DNA of 14,769 bases from JAGSOU01 sp049974865 (GCA_049974865.1 JBNGCX010000073.1:1-14769); one strand, 5' to 3'. Numbered from the stretch's first letter, positions 1 through 7,948 are shown. Notes: a model not told the origin generated them from the sequence alone. Made by a program: numbers and translations.

Positions 1-93
1 GGCCCTGATTTTTGAGTTCCCGCCGGCGAGGTCGGCACACAATGCCGCACCGATAAGCCGCGCTATTCATTGACCCTTCCCGTTTACTTTGCG

Positions 94-115
94 CCCCGTT
101 CCGCTAGGAATGGGG
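94..115 (+). promoter_or_regulatory. Hairpin in the leader of the DUF3422 gene
   Basis: A 9-bp inverted repeat (CCCCGTTCC, loop GCTA, GGAATGGGG) contains one G-T wobble and is followed by AAAAAG. It ends 20 nt before the chosen ATG at 136. It could be a hairpin in the mRNA leader or a palindromic protein-binding site. There is no T-run on either side in a position that would make it an intrinsic terminator. Bases 1-93 hold no gene that I can support. The structure is read directly from the sequence; its function is not known. Confidence 0.4.
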
Positions 116-135
116 AAAAAGCGAAAGCCGCGCCC

Positions 136-1419
136 ATGACCCAGATCGAAGATCACCCGCTGCGCTATGCCCTGGCCAACGAGCTGCATGCGCGGCCGTT
201 TCCCTCGCTGGAAACGCCTTGCCACGCGGCCTACCTGGCGATCAAGCAGCCGCAGGACGCCGCCACCCGCGACCGCGACGCCGACCGCGCGCATCTGCTG
301 GACCTGCTGGACCGCTTCGGCGCGCCGCACCCGCAGCCCGAGGCCACCCATTACTTCGGCCAGATCGGGCGGCACCGGCTGAAATGGGAAAGCCATACCG
401 AGTTCGTCACCTACACCATCTTCACCGACGGCGTGACCGAGCGCCCCTTCGACCCCATGGCCTTCGAGGTCTTCCCCGAGGACTGGCTGGCCGCCGCGCC
501 GGGCAAGCGCCTGACCTCGGCCCTGATCCGGGTCGAGCAGCAGAAGGACACCGACGACGACATCGTGCGCCGCCTCTACGACTGGTTCGTGCCCGAAAGC
601 CTGGCCTGTTCCTCGGTGCTGGACGACAGCGCCATCATGGCCTCGGATTTCCGCATCGACCCGGCCGGGCACATGCGCTTCGCGCTGTTCGTGCGGCCCG
701 GGACCGGCGCGCGCCGGGTCGGGCGCATGGTGCAGCGCCTGACCGAGATAGAGACCTACAAGACCATGTCCATGCTGGGGCTGCCGCGGGCCCGCGACCT
801 GACCACCCGCATGGGCGAGATCGAGAACCGCCTGTCGGCACTGACCGCCGACATGGTGGGCGGCGGGCGTGGGGCCGAGGACACGCTGCACGAGTTGCTG
901 GAGATCTCGGCCGAGCTGGAGAACATGCTGGCGCAGGCCTCGTTCCGCTTCTCGGCCACGGCGGCCTACGAGGCGCTGGTGCACCAGCGCGTCGAGGTGA
1001 TGCGCGAGGCGCGCTTTCAGGGGCGGCAGACCTTCCGCGAATTCATGATGCGCCGCTACGATCCCTCGATGCGCACGGTGAAATCCACCGAGGCGCGGCT
1101 GCGCTCGACCATCGAGCGCGCGGCGCGGGCGGGCGACCTGCTGGGGACGCAGGTGGACGTGGCGCGCTCGGCCCAGAACCAGAAGCTGCTGGAAAGCATG
1201 GACCGCCGCGCCGATCTGCAGCTGCGCCTGCAGCACACGGTCGAGGGGCTGTCGGTGGTGGCGATCAGCTATTACGCCGTGTCGTTGGCCGGTTACATGG
1301 CCTATCCCCTTGCCGATGCCGTGGGGCTCAGCAAGGGGATGCTGACCGCCGGTCTTACGCCCGTTGTGGTGCTGGCGGTGTGGCTGATGGTGCGGCGGAT
1401 CCGGAAGAGCTTTCACTGA
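136..1419 (+). CDS. DUF3422 family membrane-anchored protein
   Basis: The 427-residue protein belongs to the DUF3422 family, recognised by its N-terminal HPLRYALANELHARPFP block (residues 7-23). The middle is soluble and partly helical (about 200-365). Two C-terminal hydrophobic segments follow, at about 370-392 and 401-419, then a basic tail RRIRKSFH. That layout suggests a large cytoplasmic domain anchored by a C-terminal hairpin, and no reaction is known for the family. I chose ATG 136 because the family block follows it at once. An in-frame TTG at 70 would add 22 residues with no family resemblance. The ribosome-binding site is weak (GGGGAAAAAG, distant). The last 65 bp overlap the 3' end of the converging YeeE gene, so the final membrane helix is encoded antisense to that protein's tail. 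Confidence 0.88.
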   Translation: MTQIEDHPLRYALANELHARPFPSLETPCHAAYLAIKQPQDAATRDRDADRAHLLDLLDRFGAPHPQPEATHYFGQIGRHRLKWESHTEFVTYTIFTDGVTERPFDPMAFEVFPEDWLAAAPGKRLTSALIRVEQQKDTDDDIVRRLYDWFVPESLACSSVLDDSAIMASDFRIDPAGHMRFALFVRPGTGARRVGRMVQRLTEIETYKTMSMLGLPRARDLTTRMGEIENRLSALTADMVGGGRGAEDTLHELLEISAELENMLAQASFRFSATAAYEALVHQRVEVMREARFQGRQTFREFMMRRYDPSMRTVKSTEARLRSTIERAARAGDLLGTQVDVARSAQNQKLLESMDRRADLQLRLQHTVEGLSVVAISYYAVSLAGYMAYPLADAVGLSKGMLTAGLTPVVVLAVWLMVRRIRKSFH

Positions 1420-2425
1420 AGCGGGCCAGCGCGCGGTTGGTGGCGATGCCGCCCGCCGCGATGGCCCCCAGCGCCAGCAGCGCCGACAGGCCCAGCGTGG
1501 GCACGCCCGACAGGCCGGCGCCCACGGTGCAACCGCCCGCCAGCACCCCGCCGAAGCCCATCAGCGCCGCGCCGGAAAGGTAGCGGCCGGTCTGGGCGGG
1601 GCTTTCGAAGCTCTGCCAGCGGAACCGGCCCGAGATCAGCGCCAGCACCGCCGCGCCGATCAGCACGCCGCCCACCAGCCCCACGCCGAACCGCGCGGGC
1701 ACGGCGCTGGCGGCGACGGTCCAGAACAGGCTGTCCGCGGCGGGGGCCGTGAAGGACAGGCTTTCCAGCGCGATGGGATCGAAATCGTCATAGAGGACGA
1801 AGCCGGTGCCCACCCAGCCCAGCGGCACCAGCAGCCCCAGCGCCGCGGCGCCCGCCAGGTGCCCGCGCCGCGCGCCCGAGGTCACCGCCCAGCCCAGCAG
1901 GGCGAAGGCCAGCGCCACCGCCCAGGGGGTGGACAGGGCGGCGGCCTCGCCCAGCGGCAGGGTGAGCGTGCCGAGCTGCTGGCGCAGGGGGGCCAGAACG
2001 CCTTTCAGCGTGGCATGCGCCGTGAGGGCGAAGACCACAAGCACCAGCGCGGCGCGCAGGTTGCCCGAACCGGCCAGCACCGTCAGCCGTGAGGCGCAGC
2101 CTCGGGTCAATACCATGCCCGCGCCGAACAGCAGCCCGCCAAGCGCGATCGCCGCCCAGGGCAGGTCCGGCGAAAGGAAGCGGTGCTCGGCGAAACTGAT
2201 CCAGCCGGCGGCGACCGCGCCCTGCGTGCCCAGGATGGCCACGGCCAGCGCCGTCAGCCAGACCGCCAGCGCCGGGCGGCGCTCGGCCGCCGGGCCGACC
2301 AGCCCGCGGCGGAAACAGAAACGCGTGACCTCGGCCAAGGCGCCGAAGGCAAGGCCGAGGACAAGGCCGAAATAGATCGCCGCCTGCGGGGCGGAGAGGG
2401 TCTCGAAGCCAAAGGTCTCGAACAT
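1355..2425 (-). CDS. YeeE/YedE family (TsuA-like) sulfur-compound transporter
   Basis: This 356-residue, very hydrophobic inner-membrane protein belongs to the YeeE/YedE (DUF395) family, whose studied member TsuA imports thiosulfate. Both internal family repeats are present. The three cysteines expected to relay the substrate sit in typical settings: C37 (TRFCFRRGL), C110 (LTRGCASRL) and C299 (AGGCTVGAGLSG). The stretch at about 210-235 (YDDFDPIALESLSFT) is the soluble loop common in proteobacterial members. ATG 2425 follows GGGAG at good spacing; the open frame upstream is low-complexity and does not look coded. Residues 336-356 form a Ser/Ala/Pro-rich tail that overlaps the DUF3422 gene. 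No TusA-like partner lies next to it. Thiosulfate as substrate is inferred from the family; another sulfur or selenium species is possible. Confidence 0.88.
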   Translation of the reverse strand: MFETFGFETLSAPQAAIYFGLVLGLAFGALAEVTRFCFRRGLVGPAAERRPALAVWLTALAVAILGTQGAVAAGWISFAEHRFLSPDLPWAAIALGGLLFGAGMVLTRGCASRLTVLAGSGNLRAALVLVVFALTAHATLKGVLAPLRQQLGTLTLPLGEAAALSTPWAVALAFALLGWAVTSGARRGHLAGAAALGLLVPLGWVGTGFVLYDDFDPIALESLSFTAPAADSLFWTVAASAVPARFGVGLVGGVLIGAAVLALISGRFRWQSFESPAQTGRYLSGAALMGFGGVLAGGCTVGAGLSGVPTLGLSALLALGAIAAGGIATNRALARFSESSSGSAAPSATPPAPQRA

Positions 2426-2456
2426 GGGGAACTCCCGCGGTTGAGGAATTTCGTTC

Positions 2457-2485
2457 CATATGCGCGGGGAAGAGGCCGGAATCAA
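2457..2485 (-). promoter_or_regulatory. Candidate promoter of the YeeE gene
   Basis: On the minus strand TTGATT (2485-2480) and CATATG (2462-2457) are separated by 17 nt, placing a start site near 2450 and a leader of about 25 nt. Both boxes match the sigma-70 consensus only partly. The rest of the 209-bp gap to the upstream phosphatase gene contains no credible gene. A gap this long suggests that the transporter has its own promoter. Confidence 0.3.
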
Positions 2486-2634
2486 ACGCGAGACCGGCTT
2501 GGAAGTCGGGGTTTGGTGGGATGATGTTCTGGTTTCGCCAAGGGGGCGGGGCCGGGGTCCATGCCCGCGGCGATGCGGGCAAACAGGCTGGTGGGCGTTG
2601 CCGCCCCGGCGGCGCCGGCGTTCTTTTTTGGCCC

Positions 2635-3132
2635 TCAGCGGTCGAGGTCGGCGCCGAAGCGCCTGCGGGTCACTTTCGGCCCGCCCAGCCGCCCCGACTC
2701 GACGAAGAACAGGTCGCCGTACTCCAGCGGTGGCGCGCCCGGCGCGGCGAGGGCGTCCCAAATCTCGGTCAGGTTGCCCTTGTTGCCGACCCAGACCACG
2801 GTCTGGCCTGCGCTTTCGGGCAGGATGCGCTGCGCGACTCCGGTGGGCGGGATGCGGGTGACCTCCAGCCCCCGCGCGGCGGCCAGCGGTGCCGCGGTGT
2901 CGAGGTTGCGGTCAAGGCCGGGGCTGTAGATGCGGTCGATCTTCACCCCCTCCAGCGCGGCGACCAGGGCCTGCGCCCGGGCGCGGCCCTTCTCGGAAAG
3001 CTGGTCGCCCTTGCGGTCGGCATGGCGCAGCAGGATCAGCGTGGTGTCGCGGGGCACCTGGACCTGCCCGCCCGGCGCGCAGGCGGCGAGCGCCGCGCCG
3101 AGGGCGAGGGTGAAAAAGGTTCTGCGGAACAT
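2635..3132 (-). CDS. Histidine phosphatase superfamily lipoprotein, second catalytic His replaced
   Basis: The 165-residue protein starts with a lipoprotein signal (hydrophobic stretch, lipobox LAAC, lipidated C18; +2 Ala), so it should be anchored facing the periplasm. The rest resembles a small SixA-like histidine phosphatase. LLRHADR holds the Arg-His signature (R36, H37), and IYSPGLDRNLDTAAPLA holds the usual following Arg (R75). The family's second histidine, normally in a VGH motif after a beta strand, is here VVWVGNKGN, giving N117. I therefore cannot promise phosphatase activity. ATG 3132 has a good GGGAGG site. It lies 62 bp downstream of the permease gene on the same strand and could be read through from the importer operon. 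The family fold is well supported; the substrate is unknown. Confidence 0.82.
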   Translation of the reverse strand: MFRRTFFTLALGAALAACAPGGQVQVPRDTTLILLRHADRKGDQLSEKGRARAQALVAALEGVKIDRIYSPGLDRNLDTAAPLAAARGLEVTRIPPTGVAQRILPESAGQTVVWVGNKGNLTEIWDALAAPGAPPLEYGDLFFVESGRLGGPKVTRRRFGADLDR

Positions 3133-3194
3133 GGCGGGCCTCCCTGTGGCTTTGCCCAAGGCTAGCCCCGCCATGCCGGTCGGGTCCAGCGCGA

Positions 3195-4112
3195 TCAGCG
3201 GCCCCGGATGCGCGGGTCCAGCGCGTCGCGCAGCCCGTCGCCCATGTAGTTCACCGACAGCACGGTGAACGAGATCGCGAGGCCGGGCCAGAGCACGCGT
3301 TCGGGGTATTGCTGCAGGTAGTCCACCGCGTCGAACAGCAGCCGCCCCCAAGTCGGGAAATCCGGCGGGAAGCCGAGGCCGAGGAAGGACAGCGCGCTTT
3401 CGGTGATGATGGCGTTGGCGATGCCCAGCGTGGCCGAGACCATCACCGGCGACAAAACGTTGGGCAGCACGTGCCGGGTAATCATGCGGCGGCTGGGCGT
3501 GCCGATGGAGCGGGCGGCGAGGACGAACTCGCGCTCTTTCAGGGCCAGCACGTCGCCGCGCACGATGCGCGCCGTCTGCATCCACGAGGTGATGCCGATG
3601 GCCACCACGATCATGATGAAGATGCCGGTCTCCGGCCCGAACTGCGCCGACAGCGCCTCGCGGAACAGCATCACCATGACCAGCAGCAGCGGCAGCAGGG
3701 GCAGGGCGAGGAAGAGGTCGGTGAGCCGCATCAGCGGCCCGTCGAGCTTCTTGAAATAGCCCGCCAGCACCCCGATCAGCGTGCCCAGCAGCAGCGACAG
3801 CAGCATCGCGGTGAAGCCCACCGCGATGGAAACCTTGCCGCCCGCCATCATCCGCGCGAGCATGTCGCGGCCCAGCTGGTCGGTGCCCAGCGGGTGGGCC
3901 AGGCTGGGCCCCTGGTTGCGGGCGCGGATGTCGATGAAGGTGGGCTCGATCGTCCACAGGTAGGGGCCGATCAGCACCGCGAAGACGATGGTGAAGAACA
4001 CGATGGTGCCGATCAGCGCGCCGCGGTGGGTGGAGAACTGGTCCCACACGTCCCACCACTGGCTGCGGGGCGGGCGATAGGCCTCTTCCTTCATGGGGGC
4101 GGTGTCAGTCAT
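3195..4112 (-). CDS. Peptide-type ABC importer, permease subunit (DppC/OppC-like)
   Basis: The 305-residue inner-membrane permease has an N-terminal cytoplasmic stretch and a first helix at about 32-52. The DppC-type segment HPLGTDQLGRDMLAR (73-87) precedes the transport domain. The ATPase-contact (EAA) loop REFVLAARSIGTPSRRM is at about 194-210, and the typical ending SVNYMGDGLRDALDPRIRG closes the protein. It pairs with the DppB-like permease encoded just upstream to form the membrane channel. ATG 4112 was preferred over longer in-frame starts because it has a GAGG site about 7 nt ahead and overlaps the upstream stop by 8 nt (ATGACTGA), a usual sign of translational coupling. A later ATG at 4094 is possible. 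The substrate cannot be read from the permease. Confidence 0.93.
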   Translation of the reverse strand: MTDTAPMKEEAYRPPRSQWWDVWDQFSTHRGALIGTIVFFTIVFAVLIGPYLWTIEPTFIDIRARNQGPSLAHPLGTDQLGRDMLARMMAGGKVSIAVGFTAMLLSLLLGTLIGVLAGYFKKLDGPLMRLTDLFLALPLLPLLLVMVMLFREALSAQFGPETGIFIMIVVAIGITSWMQTARIVRGDVLALKEREFVLAARSIGTPSRRMITRHVLPNVLSPVMVSATLGIANAIITESALSFLGLGFPPDFPTWGRLLFDAVDYLQQYPERVLWPGLAISFTVLSVNYMGDGLRDALDPRIRGR

Positions 4113-5112
4113 AGCGGATCCTCGGGTCGAGAATGCCGTAAAGCACGTCGGCAATCAGGTTGAAGAGCACGATCAGGATGGCGAAGATGAAGGTCAGCGT
4201 CTGCACCATCGGGATGTCGTTGGCGTAGATGGCGGTGATCAGCAGCTGGCCCAGACCGTTCACCTTGAACACCTGCTCGGTGATGATGGCGCCGCCGAAG
4301 ATGGTGGGCACGCCGAGCGCGATCACGGTCACCACCGGGATCATCGAGTTGCGCAGCACGTGGATCAGCACCACGACCTTCTCGCTCATCCCCTTGGCGC
4401 GGGCGGTGCGGACATAGTCCTGGCCCAGGTTGTCCAGCATCGAGGCGCGCATGAAGCGGCTGATCTGCGCGGCGTTGTAGAGCGCCAGCACCGCCACCGG
4501 CATCACCATCTGCCGCACCTGGAAGACGAAGCTGTCCCAGTCGGTCACCTTGTGCGTGGTGTCGTAGATCGAGGGGAACCAGCCCAGGTTCACCGCGAAG
4601 ATCACGATCAGCAATACGCCGGTGAAGAAGGTGGGCACCGAGTAGCCCACCATCGAGATGAAGGTGCCGAGCTGGTCGAACCAGCTGTATTGCCGGTAGG
4701 CCGAGATCACGCCGATGGGCACGGCGATCAGCGTGCCCAGCACGTAGGACATGCCCACCACCCACAGGGTCTGCGGCATCCGCTGGGCGATGATGTCGCC
4801 CACAGGGCTGCGCGTCTGCCACGAGATCACGCGCTGCATGCCCTCGCCGAAACTGGTGCCGAAGGTGGCGTCGAAGGCGTGCAGCGGCTCGGCCACGGCG
4901 AACTGCTTCAGCCACAGCAGGTAGCGGATGTGGATCGGCTCGCCCAGGCCGAGGCTTTCGCGGATCTTGGCCTTGACCTCGGGCGGGATGGTCAGCGGCA
5001 GCTGCGCGGTCGGGTCGCCCGGGGCGAAGTCGAGCAGCAAGAAGATGATCAGACTGATGAACAGAAGCGTCGGGATCGCCAGCAGGAGCCGTCGGAGCGT
5101 GAAGGTGAACAT
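4105..5112 (-). CDS. Peptide-type ABC importer, permease subunit (DppB/OppB-like)
   Basis: The 335-residue inner-membrane protein has the DppB/OppB layout: a first helix at about 8-28, then LLDFAPGDPT, which is characteristic of the family. A periplasmic region of about 70 residues follows, with five further membrane segments between about 115 and 325. The ATPase-contact loop DYVRTARAKGMSEKVV lies at about 232-247. The C-terminus LYGILDPRIRYD is typical. It should form the translocation pore with the DppC-like partner, whose start codon overlaps its stop. GAGG precedes ATG 5112 at about 7 nt. A stem-loop separates it from the binding-protein gene upstream, which may lower permease output relative to the binding protein. 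Confidence 0.93.
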   Translation of the reverse strand: MFTFTLRRLLLAIPTLLFISLIIFLLLDFAPGDPTAQLPLTIPPEVKAKIRESLGLGEPIHIRYLLWLKQFAVAEPLHAFDATFGTSFGEGMQRVISWQTRSPVGDIIAQRMPQTLWVVGMSYVLGTLIAVPIGVISAYRQYSWFDQLGTFISMVGYSVPTFFTGVLLIVIFAVNLGWFPSIYDTTHKVTDWDSFVFQVRQMVMPVAVLALYNAAQISRFMRASMLDNLGQDYVRTARAKGMSEKVVVLIHVLRNSMIPVVTVIALGVPTIFGGAIITEQVFKVNGLGQLLITAIYANDIPMVQTLTFIFAILIVLFNLIADVLYGILDPRIRYD

Positions 5113-5151
5113 GCGATGCCTCGGGTCAGAAGTCTGTCGTCAGGAGGGAAT

Positions 5152-5182
5152 GCGCCCCGGCCCGCGCGGCAGGCCGGGGCGC
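5152..5182 (-). promoter_or_regulatory. Strong stem-loop between binding-protein and permease genes
   Basis: A perfect 11-bp inverted repeat (GCGCCCCGGCC / GGCCGGGGCGC) with a 9-nt loop fills much of the 78-bp gap between the binding-protein stop (5191) and the permease start (5112). No T-run follows it on the transcribed strand, so it is not a standard intrinsic terminator. In importer operons such a structure often protects the 3' end of the upstream message or partly attenuates transcription, giving more binding protein than permease. The structure is seen; the role is inferred. Confidence 0.6.
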
Positions 5183-5190
5183 GGCTCAGG

Positions 5191-6888
5191 TTACTTGATG
5201 CGGTACCAGTCGGCCGCGTTCCACAGCTCGCTGTCCCAGGTGTTCAGGACAACGCCGCCCAGCGTGTTCGAATGCGCCGAGACACGGCCGCGGTCGACCA
5301 GCGGGATGATGACATAGTCCTGCATCAGCATGTCGTTCATCGCCTTGGCCAGCTCCGCCCGCTTGCCGATGTCGCCGGTCTTGGCCATCTCGGCCACCAG
5401 GGCGTCATACTCTTCCGAGCAGTAGCGCGGCATGTTGTTGCCCTGCCACTGGGTCTCGGGGCGCGGCGCCTGCTCGCAGGCCCAGTTGGCCATGTAGGCT
5501 TCGGGGTCGGTGCCGTCGAAGTTGTTGGCGTACATCTCCACGTCCGCGAAGAACTTCTGGAAGGTGTCCGGGCTGCCCGGATCGCCGCCGAAGAAGACCG
5601 AGGCGTCGATGTTCTTCAGTTCGGTCTCCACGCCGATTTCGCCCCACCACTGCTTGATCAGCGCCTGGAAGTCCTGGCGCACGGCGTTGGTCGAGGTCTG
5701 GTAGAGCAGCGACAGGCGCTTGCCGTCCTTCACGCGCACGCCGTCGGGGCCGGGCACCCAGCCCGCCTCGTCCAGCAGCTTTTTCGCGCCCTCGATGTCC
5801 TGCACCAGGCAGCCGTCGTTGGCCGTCGACTTGTAGATCTCGGGCGCGGGCAGCACGTTGCAGGTCGGCCGGCCGGCGTCGCCATAGCCGATCTCGACCA
5901 GCAGCTCGCGGTCGATGGCCATGGACAGCGCCTGGCGCACGGCCTTGTCGCTGAGGATCGGGTGCGGGTGCTTGGCGGTGGCGCGCTCGTCGCCCAGGTC
6001 GGCCGAGGGATCGGTCAGGTTGACCATGATCCGCTCCACCAGCGTGCCGAAGGCGGAGACCACCTTGCCCTTGCCCGCGGCCTCCATGTTGGCCAGCACC
6101 TCGGGGGCGAGCTGCAGGTTCCAGGCATAGTCGAACTCGCCGGTTTCCAGAACAGAGCGGCCCGCGGCGGTGGCGTCGCCGCCGCCCTTGAACACCACGT
6201 TGGCGAAGGCCGGCTTGTTCGGGTCGCGGTAGTTCTGGTTCGCCTCGAGCTGGATCACGTCATTGGGGCGGAACTCGGTCACCACGAAGGGGCCGGTGCC
6301 GATCGGGGCAAAGTTCGCCTCGGTGCATTCAGGCGCCTTGGGGCCCATGCAGTCGGCGAACTGCGCCTTCTGGATGATCGGTGCCTGCGCGCCGACGAAG
6401 GGGCCATAGGGGAAGGGCTTGGCCACGCCGAACTTGACCACCACGGTCAGCTCGTCGGGGGTTTCCACCGCCACAACGTCGTTGAATTTCTCGGACTGGG
6501 CGCAGCCGCCGCCCTCGGCGGTGCAGTATTCCCAGGTGAACTTGACGTCTTCCGAGGTCAGCGGCGAGCCGTCGGACCATTTCAGGCCCTCTTTCAGCTT
6601 CCAGGTGATCGACATCAGGTCGGACGAGACGCCGCCGTTTTCGACGGTCGGCACGGATTCGGCCAGATAGGGCACCATGTTGCCCTTTTCGTCGTAACGC
6701 GCCAGCGGCTCCAGCACGAGGCTCGCGGCCTCAAGCTCCTTGGTGCCGCCCGACAGGTAAGGGGTCATAATCGAGGGCGCCTGCCAGTAGATGATGTTCA
6801 CCTGGCCGTCCGAGCCGCGCTCGGCCAAGCCCGCGGTGGCCATCAGCGACCCTGCGGCAGCGCCCAGAAGGGCTGTCTTGAAATTCAT
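5191..6888 (-). CDS. Peptide-type ABC importer, periplasmic substrate-binding protein (SBP_bac_5)
   Basis: The 565-residue protein has a Sec signal peptide (MNFKTALLGAAAGSLMATAGLA, likely cut near residue 22). The rest is a family-5 solute-binding protein: early block VLEPLARYDEKGNMVPYLAE (59-78), the WKLKEGLKWSDGSPLTSEDV signature (96-115), and PIGTGPFVV (195-203). It should capture a peptide or related amide in the periplasm and pass it to the two permeases. Eight cysteines occur as four close pairs (122/129, 180/188, 343/360, 471/490), suggesting four disulfides. I recall similar paired cysteines in rhizobial and rhodobacterial relatives. ATG 6888 has the best ribosome site in the operon, AAGGAGAG, located inside the end of the preceding ATPase gene, whose TGA ends 1 nt before the ATG. 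The exact ligand is unknown. Confidence 0.94.
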   Translation of the reverse strand: MNFKTALLGAAAGSLMATAGLAERGSDGQVNIIYWQAPSIMTPYLSGGTKELEAASLVLEPLARYDEKGNMVPYLAESVPTVENGGVSSDLMSITWKLKEGLKWSDGSPLTSEDVKFTWEYCTAEGGGCAQSEKFNDVVAVETPDELTVVVKFGVAKPFPYGPFVGAQAPIIQKAQFADCMGPKAPECTEANFAPIGTGPFVVTEFRPNDVIQLEANQNYRDPNKPAFANVVFKGGGDATAAGRSVLETGEFDYAWNLQLAPEVLANMEAAGKGKVVSAFGTLVERIMVNLTDPSADLGDERATAKHPHPILSDKAVRQALSMAIDRELLVEIGYGDAGRPTCNVLPAPEIYKSTANDGCLVQDIEGAKKLLDEAGWVPGPDGVRVKDGKRLSLLYQTSTNAVRQDFQALIKQWWGEIGVETELKNIDASVFFGGDPGSPDTFQKFFADVEMYANNFDGTDPEAYMANWACEQAPRPETQWQGNNMPRYCSEEYDALVAEMAKTGDIGKRAELAKAMNDMLMQDYVIIPLVDRGRVSAHSNTLGGVVLNTWDSELWNAADWYRIK

Positions 6889-6889
6889 G

Positions 6890-7948
6890 TCACTCTCCTT
6901 GTTGGGTGCTCTCTTGAGCCTCAATCGCCGCCGTTTCACCGGCGGTCTCCTGGATTGTCTCGGAATAGAGATGGCAGGCCACCTGGTGGCCCGGCGCGAC
7001 CTCAAAGGCGGGCGGCTCCACCTTGCGGCAGATATCCATCACCTTGGGGCAGCGGGTGCAGAAATTGCAGCCCTCGGGCGGGTTCGCGGGCGAGGGAACG
7101 TCGCCCTTCAGCAGGATGTGCTTCTTGCGGGTCTCGATGGTGGGGTCGGGCTCGGGCACGGCCGAGAGCAGCGCCTCGGTATAGGGGTGTTTGGGCGTGG
7201 CATAGAGCGCGTCGCGCGGGGCCAGCTCCACCACCTTGCCCAGATACATCACTGCCACCCGGTCGGCGATGTGACGCACCATCGACAAGTCGTGCGAGAT
7301 GAACAGGTAGGTCAGGCCCAGCTTGGCCTGCAGCTCTTCCAGCAGGTTCACGACCTGCGCCTGGATCGAGACGTCGAGCGCTGCGATCGGTTCGTCGCAG
7401 ACGATGAACTTGGGGTTCAGGGCCAGCGCGCGGGCGATGCCGATACGCTGGCGCTGGCCGCCCGAGAACTCATGCGGGTAGCGATTGGCGAAATCGCGGT
7501 TCAGCCCGACGGCATCCATCAGTTCGAACACGCGCTCGGTTTTCTCGGGGCGCGACAGCTTGGTGTGCTCGTCCAGCGGCTCGCCGATGATGCGCGAGAC
7601 GGTCATGCGCGGGTTCAGGCTGGCCTGCGGGTCCTGGAACACCATCTGCATGGTGGGGCGCAGCGGGCGCAGCCTGTGGAAATCGGCCTCGCCGATCTCG
7701 TCGCCGTTGATCCAGATCGAGCCCGAGGTAATGTCGTAGAGCCGCAGGATGGCGCGGCCGCAGGTGGACTTGCCGCAGCCGGATTCGCCCACCAGGCCCA
7801 GCGTCTCGCCCTCGTATATGTCGAAGCTTACGTCGTCGACGGCCTTCACCTCTCCGACCCGGCGGCGCAGCAGCCCCGCGTAGATCGGGAAGTGCATTTT
7901 CAGGTTGCGCACCTCGACCAGCTTGCGGCCGGTTCGTGTGTCAAACAT
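6890..7948 (-). CDS. Peptide-type ABC importer, ATP-binding subunit (DppF/OppF-like)
   Basis: The 352-residue cytoplasmic ATPase has Walker A GESGCGKST (54-62), Q-loop FQDPQASLNP (Q105), signature FSGGQRQRIGIARAL (161-175), Walker B FIVCDEP (181-187) and switch His219 in ISHDLS. The C-terminal oligopeptide-type extension carries clustered cysteines (C294, C297, C300, C307, C325), which in related subunits coordinate an iron-sulfur cluster. The early LLRRRVGEVKAVDDVSFD is typical of the F-type subunit. It would work as a heterodimer with the D-type ATPase encoded upstream. ATG 7948 follows GGAGG and overlaps the upstream stop by 8 nt (ATGTTTGA). A longer frame starting at 7993 lies inside the neighbouring gene and lacks support. 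The tail, rich in Glu, Gln and Thr, also encodes the ribosome site of the binding-protein gene. Confidence 0.95.
   Translation of the reverse strand: MFDTRTGRKLVEVRNLKMHFPIYAGLLRRRVGEVKAVDDVSFDIYEGETLGLVGESGCGKSTCGRAILRLYDITSGSIWINGDEIGEADFHRLRPLRPTMQMVFQDPQASLNPRMTVSRIIGEPLDEHTKLSRPEKTERVFELMDAVGLNRDFANRYPHEFSGGQRQRIGIARALALNPKFIVCDEPIAALDVSIQAQVVNLLEELQAKLGLTYLFISHDLSMVRHIADRVAVMYLGKVVELAPRDALYATPKHPYTEALLSAVPEPDPTIETRKKHILLKGDVPSPANPPEGCNFCTRCPKVMDICRKVEPPAFEVAPGHQVACHLYSETIQETAGETAAIEAQESTQQGE

Noticed and set aside
67..1416. A 449-codon minus-strand frame opposite DUF3422
   Set aside because: It mirrors the DUF3422 frame codon for codon, has a His/Arg/Gly-rich shadow composition, and has no recognisable motif.
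2598..2628. GC-rich stem followed by TTCTTTTTT on the plus strand, like an intrinsic terminator
   Set aside because: The T-run is on the plus strand, where no nearby gene is transcribed. The stem (GCCGCC-CC-GGCGGC) has a 2-nt loop and a 7-nt gap before the T-run. The adjacent genes run on the minus strand.
4093..7302. A 1069-codon open frame on the plus strand across the importer genes
   Set aside because: It lies antisense to three well-recognised genes. Its composition (His, Gln, Arg, Gly and Asp rich, no domain) is what a GC-rich reverse strand yields.
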